This document shows positions 29,503 through 42,359 of a stretch of DNA of 64,000 bases, in pieces (position 1 is the stretch's first letter; every line of letters begins with the position of its first letter). A program made the position numbers and the translations under genes. This stretch comes from Oreohelix idahoensis. Lineage: Eukaryota; Mollusca; Gastropoda; Stylommatophora; Oreohelicidae. The notes beneath the pieces are model-generated. The model was not told the origin of the DNA and ran no database searches. It saw nothing but the letters and a program-made list of their open reading frames with translations. The stretch lies in assembly GCA_024509875.1 (NCBI GenBank), contig JAMPIV010010573.1:513501-577500 (forward strand), read 5' to 3'.

Positions 29503-30235
29503 GAGAGGGTCAGAAATCGATTACATGTTGATTGCTAATAATGGAATCAAGATACTGTTAGAAAACCATATGGCCAGTTTACAAACTCGACGAGGGCCTC
29601 GTATTTTGTGTTTATCAATGCTGATCCGTCAGTTTTAAAATAAACGAGATTTGGTAGCTGTTTAATGCAAAACATCTCCCAGGCAAAGAATAAAAAACCG
29701 TTTAATGGAGTCTTTTTTGTTTAATGTACACACATCCGTAGTTGCAGCATACAGCGAGAGAGCAGGAAGCACGGTGATTTAGCTATCCACCACTGTGTCC
29801 GGACAAGTAGTGACGGACATATCTTACTTCCAAGCTCATTACTGATCTTTGTACGAAATCGTGAACTGTGTAAGTGCATATCACACGACACAAGGATATG
29901 GGTACTGGATTTACCAGATACATAACACAATCAACTTGCAATATGTGTATGATAACTCTTCGTAAGAATGTTTTCCTCAGCGGGTTCTACGAAACACTCA
30001 CTACGTGTGCACGGATAATGCACCCTCCACAGCAACTGTTTCTTGTAGCTACGGCTTGAAATGCAGATGGCATCAGTGTACATGTGAGAATACGTTTTAA
30101 AAGAGGAAATTTTCATTAGTATTTAAAATAAAACCAGAACACCGTGTACCATTCTTGTGAAGAACAAATACAGCAATGATTGTCAAAAAGTCCGTGTGTT
30201 TACAGCTTCAATCTCATTCTTACTTTTTGGTAAAT
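29503..30235. other. Non-coding spacer
   Basis: No gene or repeat recognised. Confidence 0.4.
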
Positions 30236-30239
30236 CACG

Positions 30240-30392
30240 TTCATAAATGTAATATTTTTCATTAAACATGAAGACATATATTGTGGCTCATGAAACATGT
30301 AGATATAAGATATTTTCACGAAATAACTACAAATTGCAATATTTCTCATGAAATAACTAGAAATTGCAGTATTTCCCATGATATATACTGTA
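30240..30392 (+). repeat. Degenerate ~28-bp minisatellite, left part
   Basis: Repeats of a unit like attgcaatatttctcatgaa with variable spacing. The same unit resumes at 31270, beyond the (TA)n-MITE-(TA)n block. Confidence 0.7.

Positions 30393-31180
<788 letters not shown>

Positions 31181-31262
<82 letters not shown>
31181..31262 (+). repeat. (TA)n microsatellite
   Basis: About 80 bp of TA directly right of the MITE-like element. Confidence 0.97.
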
Positions 31263-31264
<2 letters not shown>

Positions 31265-31270
<6 letters not shown>

Positions 31271-31440
31271 GACATAGACATTGCAATGTTTCTCATGAAA
31301 TGTAAAGGCATTGCAAAATTTTTCATTAAATTAACATATATTGCTATATTTCTCATGAAATAGATAGACATTGCAATATTTCTCATGAAATAGACATTGC
31401 AGTATTTCTCATGAGACGTACAGAAACTGGTATAGCTTTG
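31265..31440 (+). repeat. Degenerate ~28-bp minisatellite, right part
   Basis: Units like gacattgcaatatttctcat, continuing the array seen at 30240-30392. Confidence 0.75.
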
Positions 31441-31554
31441 ATGAGGTCTATAGACATTAGAATAGTTTTACGTGAGATATGAGTGATTGAACAAATGAAT
31501 GTTTTGTTGTCGCTGCAGATTGCCAGACCTTGGTAACTCTCACGCTGGGATCAG

Positions 31555-34037
31555 TGTCGTAGATTTTAGATAGGAGTATTAAGACTTGGGTTGGTCCCTT
31601 CAGAATAGGTTGGAATGAGTGATAGTCACAGTGAGAGCTGGTGAAAAAAAAAAAACCACAATAGAATTTCCCACACGTGAGATGATAGAATGTGATAAAG
31701 AAGCTGTCTTTGAGAATCGAGATAATCTTCTCTCTCTCACCTATCTTCTACGACCGCTTTTAAAGGCGTCAGACAGTCTAAACACAGATATATATATATA
31801 TTAATATATCTCTATCTACTCACGGGCACGCACATACACGTGACGACAGTTAAACACACAGACGTGGGAATCTATCACAATGAATTTATATGTATTTGAA
31901 CGAGCTGACCAACGCACTGATTTAGTTCAAGAGAGAGATTTTTTATTATTATCATAAAAAAAAAATCTTCTCACAACACCAAAAATACATCAAGGAAAAA
32001 CATATACAAATAGTCATAAAATTTAAGAAAAATGCTACAAGGATGATAGCCCCGTTATGATCTTAGCTCTAGGTTTAGCCCACAGCCCCGTTAAGAGAAC
32101 AGATGATGGCCCAAAGAGTTATAGATACGTAGGGTTTAGGCTAAGAGTTTTTCTTCTTTTCTCGTAAATGTATGCACAGAGTTGAATAATCTGATTTAGC
32201 CTAAGAAGTAAAGAAACTCTAGCAAATAGTAACAAATTCTGCAGGTTAAACAAAAAGAATTAAGACAGTAAATGGGTGACAATCTATAACTGTAAAATAA
32301 CACTCTGATCTGCGTACACTCATTTATTCAGCCATGGCCATGCAGTTATACTCACAACTTTGCTCGCTGCCTCTGGGAACATACTCAATTCTAGGACCTT
32401 CACACAGACCCGAAAATGCAGTCCTTGACCAAGAAATCCCCAGTTCCAAAAGACGTACTAAACTCTCAGGGAACGATTCCTTGGGTGTTCTAATTTTTCG
32501 AATGTCTGATTAAGTCACATAAAATATTGTCCAGGCACGAAAGTTAGCAGAGCACAATGTCATTAGCTTTGGTTTCTAGAATTTAAGGAATGTCAGATCG
32601 GTGTCTACTTTCAGGAAGTTACTATATTTGGTCACCACAGTACTAGTCAAAACTCTGTCGGAATGTTTCTGATCTTTGCTTGCCACAACGGGCTGAATTG
32701 TACTGAAGAGTTATTCTGGAAGAATTAATTCTGGCGCGAAGGCCTCTTACTTCATTTAACTGTTACAGTTCTGGTAATGAAAGTGATTTGTTTCTTCCCA
32801 AATAAAGTTCACGTACTAGAACGCTGGTAAAGTTTGGTACCACCGTTTCACTATATAAAAGAAAGAACACATATCAAATAATTTTACAATATGTACCCAC
32901 TATAACTTACATTATTAAACCGCAAGTGTACTGCTTGACTTATCATTTAAATTTCCCGTAAAGTAAGTTATATCTTTAAAAAAAAATCATCAATCCCCAT
33001 GAATTTAGGAACACGTGCGTGTTCCGTCAACATCTCATGAGGTTTCTAGCATTTGTAAGTTAGCTTAGAAAAATATGATCTCGTCTGATTTCTTAGCAGT
33101 AAAATTTAACTTCATTATAGCTACATTATTGTTTAGTAAGCTAAGATATAATTTATTCTGCTATCCACTGAAACACGTCACTAGAAAATAATACAGACTA
33201 TATAAATTTGGCACTCTGCGCAAAATCTAACTAGTGAAATATGAAATAAGCGACTTAACACTTTATCATTTCACAAAATACTAGATATAATATATATTAC
33301 CTCACACAGAACTACAGGTAGTCGCACAACTTAAGAATTATATGCTGAATATTTAAGGAAGTCTAGAAGTTCGACAAATTGCCGAAACAAACTGAGAAAC
33401 TTCGCTAACAGCTATTCTGTTTCGAACAACCTGTCTACTGCGAATATAGGAGCGAGAATGAAATTAAAGTTTCAAACTCGGGCCAATATCTTAAAATCAG
33501 ACAAAGGGCCCAAACTTATTTCGCCAAGCGAAATTATCTCCCCTACTCCCAACATTTACGTCAGCTTAACGCGTGACGTAACTGCCACCAGTGACCGAGA
33601 AATGCGCGTGACAGTTGCAAATCTCAGACAACCGTCTACAACTGCGTCGTACAGATGCCGGGTTTGACACCTTAAGCTAGTGACAGGTGAACAAAATGGT
33701 AGACCAAAAGTCTGCTCTATGTCCAGCGAAACGAATTTCTCACACCTCAGGCCCAGAAATCTGGTCGGGCCGCGCTCTGACCGGGGGAAACTGCAGACGT
33801 ATGTCTGGCGAGAACCGTATCTTCACAGCTATCTGCGCGACTGACATCTGATGCAATAAGGTTACTAGTCAGTATGAGAAAGAAAAACGATGATGGGAAA
33901 GAAATATATTTTTCGCAACGAATGATGCGAAAAAATACCGGAAAAACAAGTACGGAAAAGTAATAAAATGAAAGGATCAGGGTGAGAGAATAGGAAGAAG
34001 ATGTAGGTAATTTAATGATATAAAGACCCACGTGACA
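31555..34037 (-). repeat. 3' LTR (2.48 kb)
   Basis: TGTCGTAG...CACGTGACA. By eye, only about a dozen base changes and a few homopolymer indels separate it from 38037-40515. Short open frames inside are repeated in both LTRs and have no recognisable domain. Confidence 0.95.
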
Positions 34038-34078
34038 GGACGTCCCCCCTTAAGATATGGAAGCACTCCATGTCTACG

Positions 34079-37000
34079 TTATGGAATTAAATTTCCTATA
34101 ACCGTAGCTTCGGGGTGTCTGTCTTCTTCCCTCCCGTCTTCCCCGTCCCTCTCTCTCCAATTCCTACTCAAGTCTACTCCCAAAGTTTCCTTTCTCTGGA
34201 ATGTTTCCCATGCGCGCTTGAAAGAGCGTCGCCGCTTCTGACATTTTTGAAAGATTTCCTGTGATAGCGGTGGAATATCCCTGCCACTATCGTCATCTTC
34301 GTCAGTTTTGGCGATCGTCAGGAGATGGTCGGAGGTTGGCACTGGTTTTTCCAAGTATCTCTTTAAGAGATTTAAATGGAAAACCTTCTCCTTTCCTTCA
34401 ATAGAGATCAGGTAGTTAGCCTTAGAAATCTTTTTCAGGACGGTAAACGGCCCTTGCCATCCGATCTTCAGTTGGTTGTTCTCGGTAGGGAGCAACACCA
34501 AAACTTTCTCTCCTGCTTCCAGTTCTCTCTCTTCCGCGACTTTCCTGTATCGGTTAGCGTGCTTAGTGCGTGCTCGCTTAAAGTTAGTCGTTGCTAGGTC
34601 CCACCCTAGTTTCAACCGTTCCTTTAAAACCGACACATATTTACTGGCTGAGACAACTGTCTCATCAGCCTTCTCGTCTGTCAAAGACTGAAGTAAGGCT
34701 TCAAGCGGGCCCTTAATGGGTCTGCCGAATAAGAGTGTAGCTGGCGGAAATCCTGTGGAAGTATGAGGAGATTCTCTGTAGCCAAATAATGCTGCAGGAA
34801 TACAGAGATCCCAATCTTCAGGTTTCACTTGTGCCAGCTTACTTAGCATCATGGTGAGGTTTCCATTAGCACGTTCCACGAGCCCATTTCCGGCCGGAGT
34901 ATATGGCTTAGTGTGGATGTGCTGGGTCCTCAAGATCTTAACGATCTCATCCATCAACAGGTTTCGGTATGGAGATCCATTATCCGTCAACACTTGCTGA
35001 GGGAATCCCAACCGAGTGAAAATCTGCACGAGGGCTTCTGCGACATGCTTGGCATCTGCGCATGTTAGCGGGATAGCTTCTGCCCATAAAGTGCATGTAT
35101 CGACTAAGGTCAGGATGAACCTGTTCCTTCTTTTAGTCCTTTCGAAAGGCCCTAAAATGTCGATCACAACCCGTTCGAATGGTGTTCCCATTATTGGCAT
35201 TTCACCCAAAGAGACTGGGGGTGCTCGTTGCTTGGGTGGCACACGTTGGCAATGGGCACAGGATTTGACATATCTGATAATATCAGTATTTACTCCTGGC
35301 CACCAATAATGAGTGGTTATACGTTGGTTTGTGGCGTTCTGTCCCATATGTCCGCTGAAGGGAAGAGAGTGCCCCATTTCTAGGATTTGGCTTCTGTACT
35401 GTTTCGGTACTAGGAGCTGGTTGTAACCTTGGTCAGGCTTGCCCGTTCTCCGATAAAGTACGCCATCCTCAGAAAAAATGTCCCCGTGCTGTTTGGGTTC
35501 CTTAGCAATGGGCAGTTTCCTAAAGCAGGGTGCCAAGGTAGGGTCCTTGTATTGCGCTTCTTTAAGTTCCATAGGTAACAAATTAGGCGCAGGCTCCCGT
35601 TCCTTGTTGGTTTGCCCTCTTGTAGTTACTGCTGCCACAATCGGCTCTTCCGGTTTCCCAATACACACGTATCTCCCGCCAAGTATGACTGGGTAGATGG
35701 GATCATCCATAACAGCCGCTTTGATCACGCCTCTGACAAAGTCAGAGTGTATCTCCACCAATGCGATGGGAAGCGCTGTAGGTGCATCACTCTTACGAAC
35801 TCCACAAAGTTTGACGGTCTCTCCTGTCTCTTGACCGGGTTTAACCAGCTTTCTGGCAACAATGCAATCGTAAGAAAGCCCCGTGTCAAATAAGCAAGAA
35901 GTTTGAGAACCGTTCAAAGTAACAGTACCTCGCGTTGAGGGTCTATCCCCAACAGGTTGGGAATCACTGTCAACAATTCCGCCTTGCGAGACTGTCAATA
36001 AGCATCCGATGCGTTTCGGCTCGGTGTGCTCGGTCTGATCATATGTCCCGTGCTCAGGGGTTCTCCCTTTGCCACCTTGTCCTTTCTGGCTACGCTGCCA
36101 TGTAGGGCGGTCGGGTTGATCAGACTGTTTGGGGTGGTTGGGGTACTTGTTCTTGTAGAACTTGGATTTTTCAGGAGGGGGGTTTTGAGGTCCAGTTTCT
36201 CTGTGGTTATTTTGGTTAGAAGCCTGAGAAGATTGCTCTAGGTTATGTTTTCGAAAATGCTCCTCTGTCGGTTTCCGCTTTGTGGCCGGTAGTTCAGCCA
36301 GCGCATTATGGTAACGCTCAGACTTTTCCAAAATGTCTTCAAGTTTTTCTGCCCCCTGCTCAGCGAGAAATCTCCGGGTATCTGCAGACAATGTGTTCTT
36401 TATTTGTTCTGTTAAAACAAATTCCTCAAGACCTTCATAGGTAGAGGGGAGCTGTGAGAGCTCTAGGCACTTTGTCAGATAACCCTTCAAACGAGACGAG
36501 AACTGCTGAAAAGTTTCAGAATTCTCTTTCCGGCTGTTGCGAAACAGTTGCAAAAATTTGCGAGCGTTCATTTCAAAGCGCTCCAGTAACGCTTTCTTCA
36601 ACAGATCATAGTTGTCTTGTTGGCTGCTTTCCAGTTTGGCGTAAACATCATACGCAGAACTTTTCAAAGCCTGGGAAAGCTTCATGTTCCAACGCGACCT
36701 CTCTAAACCGTACAGAGTTGCAATTTTCTCAAATTTCTCTAGCCATGTGTCAATCTTCTCATTGGGACAAGGGAAAGATTCTAACGGAAAAGACATAGCA
36801 GTGAGATGAGTAGATTGAGTACTAGCAGGATCAGTTAAGGAAGAATGCGGAGAAGACTCTCCGTTGCTGGAGGTAGAGGCAGCACCACGACTTTGGACTT
36901 CTAGAGTTTTAAGAGCCAACTCATGCTGTCTCTCCTTCTCTCTTTCCTCTCTGTCCTCCCTCTCCTTCTCATGCTGTCTCTCCTTCTCTCTTTCTCTCTC

Positions 37001-37177
37001 CCTGCGGATTTCCATTTCCTCGTCCACCTTCTTCTGCTCTTTAGCTTCAGCTGCTTTCCTCTCCGCATCATATCTCTCCAGTTCGTCTCTGACAAAAGCT
37101 TTCGCTTCCTCTCCTTCCAGTCCATCCTCTCTCGCTTCGTCCCTGAGAAGTTGTCTAAGCTTTGCCCTCTCGGCCAT
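34079..37177 (-). CDS. gag-protease-integrase polyprotein without RT/RNase H
   Basis: An intact frame of 1,032 codons. Residues 1-95: very charged coiled coil (E/R/K-rich). About 130-300: gag capsid-like domain (SFPLESFPCPNEKIDTWLEK, similar to PPFNQ...FWLDRFE in the other element). No CCHC knuckle. Protease DTG at 431-433. Integrase HHCC finger H603, H610, C640, C643; core D673, D732, E768; GPF at 909-911 within a GPY/F module. The frame ends 40 bp before the 3' LTR, in a stretch where the other element leads into RT. All visible integrase catalytic residues are intact. It probably makes capsids and an integrase, and any mobility would need RT supplied in trans. Confidence 0.9.
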   Translation of the reverse strand: MAERAKLRQLLRDEAREDGLEGEEAKAFVRDELERYDAERKAAEAKEQKKVDEEMEIRREREREKERQHEKEREDREEREKERQHELALKTLEVQSRGAASTSSNGESSPHSSLTDPASTQSTHLTAMSFPLESFPCPNEKIDTWLEKFEKIATLYGLERSRWNMKLSQALKSSAYDVYAKLESSQQDNYDLLKKALLERFEMNARKFLQLFRNSRKENSETFQQFSSRLKGYLTKCLELSQLPSTYEGLEEFVLTEQIKNTLSADTRRFLAEQGAEKLEDILEKSERYHNALAELPATKRKPTEEHFRKHNLEQSSQASNQNNHRETGPQNPPPEKSKFYKNKYPNHPKQSDQPDRPTWQRSQKGQGGKGRTPEHGTYDQTEHTEPKRIGCLLTVSQGGIVDSDSQPVGDRPSTRGTVTLNGSQTSCLFDTGLSYDCIVARKLVKPGQETGETVKLCGVRKSDAPTALPIALVEIHSDFVRGVIKAAVMDDPIYPVILGGRYVCIGKPEEPIVAAVTTRGQTNKEREPAPNLLPMELKEAQYKDPTLAPCFRKLPIAKEPKQHGDIFSEDGVLYRRTGKPDQGYNQLLVPKQYRSQILEMGHSLPFSGHMGQNATNQRITTHYWWPGVNTDIIRYVKSCAHCQRVPPKQRAPPVSLGEMPIMGTPFERVVIDILGPFERTKRRNRFILTLVDTCTLWAEAIPLTCADAKHVAEALVQIFTRLGFPQQVLTDNGSPYRNLLMDEIVKILRTQHIHTKPYTPAGNGLVERANGNLTMMLSKLAQVKPEDWDLCIPAALFGYRESPHTSTGFPPATLLFGRPIKGPLEALLQSLTDEKADETVVSASKYVSVLKERLKLGWDLATTNFKRARTKHANRYRKVAEERELEAGEKVLVLLPTENNQLKIGWQGPFTVLKKISKANYLISIEGKEKVFHLNLLKRYLEKPVPTSDHLLTIAKTDEDDDSGRDIPPLSQEIFQKCQKRRRSFKRAWETFQRKETLGVDLSRNWRERDGEDGREEDRHPEATVIGNLIP

Positions 37178-37860
37178 ATTATGTCAGTGACTGAGACTAG
37201 TGGAGAACGAAAATAGGAAAAAGGATACACTGGTTCCTACCACTTACGAGAAAAAAAAATTACCAAAAATCAAAAGATGATATCCTTAACCCTGGGATAC
37301 CTCCTCCAAATTAAAATCTAACTATCGCTGCTATTATCGGCAATAAAGCACTTAATGCAAAACACGACTACGCCAACTAAATGGTAGTTAAGATTACTTC
37401 TGAAAAATAAGTTGCTACAGTGGAAAAGCAAAATAATTATTGCAAAAATTAAAGAGAAAAATAATCCCTTAATTATAAAGTCCACTATCAAGTTCACCCC
37501 TGAAGACAGTTAGGGTAAGGGAGGCAATTAATCTGGACAAATAGTCCGAAACGCACTCCTTAGCTTTTGCTCAAACACCTACTTCTTCAAAACCCAGTGA
37601 ATGTTATACACTCACTACTTTACCAGCGTTTAGTATTACAAAATCAGTAATTAACATATATTCCGACAATCAACCTGTAACTGAAATGTATATTATTTCT
37701 AAATGCTGTGGAAAAAAACTATCAGTTTGTGTGGTCAGCACGCCCGAAAACAGATCGTTAGTCTAGGGGTTAAATTATTTTTAAAAGATACAAAACTCAC
37801 AAGACATCACACTCTTACTCTATTACAGAATAAAGAATCTAAAATACAAAATCCAGATAG
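37178..37860 (-). other. Leader between 5' LTR repeats and gag
   Basis: Non-coding AT-rich leader upstream of the gag start. Confidence 0.5.
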
Positions 37861-37865
37861 ACGAG

Positions 37866-38036
37866 TCCACGTTTGTCGTACTCGTCTTCCTTTTCTAAGG
37901 TCAAAGACCGGAAACGAGCAACCATTTGTCGTACTCGTCTTCCTATTCTAAGTTCAAAAATCCTACGGACGAGAACCCATTTGTCGTGCTCGTCTTCCTA
38001 TTCTAAGTTCAAAAATCCTACGGACGAGAACCCATT
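37866..38036 (-). repeat. ~55-bp tandem repeat at LTR/primer-site junction
   Basis: Three units. The last two are 55-bp copies starting at 37922 and 37977; the first is more diverged. Each contains tttgtcgt, the same bases that begin the LTR (tgtcgtag), so the LTR edge looks like the start of another unit. On the minus strand each unit repeats the primer-site region that starts TGGGTTCTCGTCC. Confidence 0.85.
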
Positions 38037-40515
38037 TGTCGTAGATTTTAGATAGGAGTATTAAGACTTGGGTTGGTCCCTTCAGAATAGGTTGGAATGA
38101 GTGATAGTCACAGTGAGAGCTGGTGAAAAAAAAAACACAATAGAATTTCCCACACGTGAGATGATAGAATGTGATAAAGAAGCTGTCTTTGAGAATCGAG
38201 ATAATCTTCTCTCTCTCACCTATCTTCTACGACCGCTTTTAAAGGCGTCAGACAGTCTAAACACAGATATATATATATTAATATATCTCTATCTACTCAC
38301 GGGCACGCACATACACGTGACGACAGTTAAACACACAGACGTGGGAATCTATCACAATGAATTTATATGTATTTGAACGAGCTGACCAACGCACTGATTT
38401 AGTTCAAGAGAGAGATTTTTTATTATTATCATCAAAAAAAAATCTTCTTACAACACCAAAAATACATCAAGTAAAAACATATACAAATAGTCATAAAATT
38501 TAAGAAAAATGCTACAAGGATGATAGCCCCGTTATGATCGTAGCTCTAGGTTTAGCCCACAGCCCCGTTAAGAGAACAGATGATGGCCCAAAGAGCTATA
38601 GATACGTAGGGTTTAGGCTAAGAGTTTTTCTTCTTTTCTCGTAAATGTATGCACAGAGTTGAATAATCTGATTTAGCCTAAGAAGTAAAGAAACTCTAGC
38701 AAATAGTAACAAATTCTGCAGGTTAAACAAAAAGAATTAAGACAGTAAATGGGTGACAATCTATAACTGTAAAATAACACTCTGATCTGCGTACACTCAT
38801 TCATTCAGCCATGGCCATGCATTTATACTCACAACTTTGCTCGCTGCCTCTGGGAACATACTCAATTCTAGGACCTTCACACAGACCCGAAAATGCAGTC
38901 CTTGACCAAGAAATCCCCAGTTCCAAAAGACGTACTAAACTCTCAGGGAACGATTCCTTGGGTGTTCTAATTTTTCGAATGTCTGATTAAGTCACATAAA
39001 ATATTGTCCAGGCACGAAAGTTAGCAGAGCACAATGTCATTAGCTTTGGTTTCTAGAATTTAAGGAATGTCAGATCGGTGTCTACTTTCAGGAAGTTACT
39101 ATATTTGGTCACCACAGTACTAGTCAAAACTCTGTCGGAATGTTTCTGATCTTTGCTTGCCACAACGGGCTGAATTGTACTGAAGAGTTATTCTGGAAGA
39201 ATTAATTCTGGCGCGAAGGCCTCTTACTTCATTTAACTGTTACAGTTCAGGTAATGAAAGTGATTTGTTTCTTCCCAAATAAAGTTCACGTACTAGAACG
39301 CTGGTAAAGTTTGGTACCACCGTTTCACTATATAAAAGAAAGAACACATATCAAATAATTTTACAATATGTACCCACTATAACTTACATTATTAAACCGC
39401 AAGTGTACTGCTTGACTTATCATTTAAATTTCCCGTAAAGTAAGTTATATCTTAAAAAAAAAAATCATCAATCCCCATGAATTTAGGAACACGTGCGTGT
39501 TCCGTCAACATCTCATGAGGTTTCTAGCATTTGTAAGTTAGCTTAGAAAAATATGATCTCGTCTGATTTCTTAGCAGTAAAATTTAACTTCATTATAGCT
39601 ACATTATTGTTTAGTAAGCTAAGATATAATTTATTCTGCTATCCACTGAAACACGTCACTAGAAAATAATACAGACTATATAAATTTGGCACTCTGCGCA
39701 AAATCTAACTAGTGAAATATGAAATAAGCGACTTAACACTTTATCATTTCACAAAATACTAGATATAATATATATTACCTCACACAGAACTACAGGTAGT
39801 CGCACAACTTAAGAATTATATGCTGAATATTTAAGGAAGTCTAGAAGTTCGACAAATTGCCGAAACAAACTGAGAAACTTCGCTAACAGCTATTCTGTTT
39901 CGAACAACCTGTCTACTGCGAATATAGGAGCGAGAATGAAATTAAAGTTTCAAACTCGGGCCAATATCTCAAAATCAGACAAAGGGCCCAAACTTATTTC
40001 GCCAAGCGAAATTATCTCCCCTACTCCCAACATTTACGTCAGCTTAACGCGTGACGTAACTGCCACCAGTGACCGAGAAATGCGCGTGACAGTTGCAAAT
40101 CTCAGACAACCGTCTACAACTGCGTCGTACAGATGCCGGGTTTGACACCTTAAGCTAGTGACAGGTGAACAAAATGGTAGACCAAAAGTCTGCTCTATGT
40201 CCAGCGAAACGAATTTCTCACACCTCAGGCCCAGAAATCTGGTCGGGCCGCGCTCTGACCGGGGGAAACTGCAGACGTATGTCTGGCGAGAACCGTATCT
40301 TCACAGCTATCTGCGCGACTGACATCTGATGCAATAAGGTTACTAGTCAGTATGAGAAAGAAAAACGATGATGGGAAAGAAATATATTTTTCGCAACGAA
40401 TGATGCGAAAAAATACCGGAAAAACAAGAACGGAAAAGTAATAAAATGAAAGGATCAGGGTGAGAGAATAGGAAGAAGATGTAGGTAATTTAATGATATA
40501 AAGACCCACGTGACA
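38037..40515 (-). repeat. 5' LTR (2.48 kb)
   Basis: Partner of 31555-34037. Outer edge CACGTGACA followed by the duplication ATCAG. Confidence 0.95.
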
Positions 40516-40754
40516 ATCAGCTGTTGGCCTGTAAGAATGATGCGGATAACCCCAACCTCAGATTTATACTGCTGCTGTTTGTATCATCAAATCGATCCTA
40601 ATTTGTCATGTTACTTTCTTTGTCTCTTGTCTTCATTGTCTTTGTTTCCTTGGGTAAGATTCTCACTAAATAACACACAATCACAATGATGAGTAAGTCA
40701 GTATATGACATTAAAGTGATACCAAAGAACTTGCAAACGTTCATAAATAAATAA

Positions 40755-40938
40755 ATAGATCAATACCCTTTAGCTCCCCAAGGAGCATAGGCCTTCACCT
40801 AACACATGCCAAGTCCTACTGTCACGTGCCATCAGCTCTTGCTCTTTCCACGTTGTCCTCATCATTTTCACTTCTGTCTCCAGCTCTCTTCTCCATGTGG
40901 TTCTTGGTCCACCTCTGCCTCTCACACGCTAGGAGTTA
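40755..40938 (-). pseudogene. Short RTE-like 3'-end fragment
   Basis: The minus strand reads as a post-RT C-terminal tail: GGPRTTWRRELETEVKMM, TWKEQELMARDSRTW. A (TTTA)n tail lies at about 40743-40757. ttcataaata occurs on both sides (40740 and 40939), probably the target-site duplication. Severely 5'-truncated. Confidence 0.7.
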
Positions 40939-41309
40939 TTCATAAATAGATACTGGCTCTAAATCGGTGCTTTTTAAACTTTTAGAGATGTCGCACCCAC
41001 TTACCATCTTAAGAAGCCAAACGCTGCATTATCTTTTAGTTTGTCAAATATGTCAGAAATGTGAACAACAGAAACAAGTACAGTATGTTTTGAGAAAATG
41101 TTATTTACAAAATGTGACTCAGGTTCTGTATTGAATTTATGTTGTCACGGTTCTGTTTTGTACAAATACTTGTTTAGTTTTGTGCATTACATAGTGTTTG
41201 TGATGATTTGTCTTCTAAAATATCTGGCACACCCTAAATGTAGGTCTCTCACATGCCGGAAGGGTGCATGCACACTTGGTTAAAACGCACTGCTCTAAAT
41301 AAAAGAAAT

Positions 41310-42312
41310 TGAATGACTGCCACGGAATTGTCTCCCCTGCTTTGCAGTAGTTGTTCAACAGTGGCCAAAACTCAAGAGTATCTAATATGCGCCTTCAAAG
41401 GTGTCTACCTTCGCACAAGATTACTCTTGGCAGAGTTGTAGATAGAAGGATAAGGATGTTTCTATCTCAAGGCAGTGTTCATAACATATTTCCGAAGTCA
41501 AGAACTATGCTGCATTGGCAGCGCAATTGTTAACTTATATCGGTCCGCCGCCTTTTATGAAAAATTAAGCAATTATTAATGTTAGTTAGTTCAAGCCCAC
41601 CATCCTGATTTGCCCAGTGGAATTCCTATTATTCTGGTATAGCTCTGTTTAGAGTATATTTAGTAAATTGACTGAGACAAACATGTACGAGGTAGTACAT
41701 TCAAGACGATTAAATTGACGTTAAATTTAAATATTTACAAATAACAGATTTAATAGTCATTTAGGTTTTAACAAGGTTTTAAAGAAATGAATAATTATTT
41801 ATAAAAACATTTATCATCACTGTTGTGATGGAATAGAAGTGTGTAAAGGAGGTCACTTGGCAGCTTTTAGGGGTTACTTAGCTGTCAGTGACGGTTCTGC
41901 TCCTTCGGATGGGTTGGTTCTAAGTAAACTGATCACTCTCGTCGCTGGTCAAGGTTATAGGGCGCAGCACATTCCTAGAAGTGTCAGGGAGTGTCTACGA
42001 AGTTGGTCCCTCGACTTAAAGCTCAGGCCACAATTCCCTTCTTATTCCAGAGATAGTACCCTCAACTGGTACCAACAACAACTATGGTACATGAAACATA
42101 GACACAAAACGCTCTCCTGAGTATTGCGTTTTCCGACACAAAGTTATGGGTCCCTTTCTCCTATTCCAACATCCAATCTACCTCAGACTTTACCCTCGAT
42201 GAGAATTAAACTTAATCCATCGAGAGAAACTTTCTTTACATTTAAATTGAATAGCTTTATATTTACTTGACATTCAAATGAAAAGGTTAATAGTATAGAG
42301 AAAATATGTTTA
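41310..42312 (+). repeat. 2.4-kb dispersed repeat, copy 1 left part
   Basis: Aligns with 47680-48640. Shared landmarks include tttgcagtag, cagtggccaaaactcaagag and tgacggttctgctccttc. No coding recognised. It is interrupted by the RTE-like element at 42324. Confidence 0.8.
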
Positions 42313-42359
42313 CATTAACATCTTCTTCTTTGATCCTTAGCCGCTGACCGTCAAAGCAG

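Larger units (their letters stand above)
31555..40515 (-). mobile_element. Complete LTR element encoding only gag-protease-integrase
   Basis: 8,961 bp. LTRs of 2,483 bp (31555-34037) and 2,479 bp (38037-40515) are almost identical. The 5-bp duplication ATCAG lies outside both (31550-31554 and 40516-40520). LTR ends are TG...CA, with ACGTGACA matching the ACGTAACA end of the other LTR family. A polypurine tract AAGGGGGGA (minus strand, 34043-34051) lies next to the 3' LTR. The internal region is only 4.0 kb and holds one intact frame, gag-protease-integrase. There is no space or frame for RT or RNase H. By comparison with 14320-24425 it is a Gmr1-like relative lacking the part downstream of integrase. 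Confidence 0.9.

Noticed and set aside
33747..34031. 94-codon open frame repeated at 40225-40509
   Set aside because: Within the two LTRs of the second element. It is identical because the LTRs are nearly identical, with no recognisable domain.
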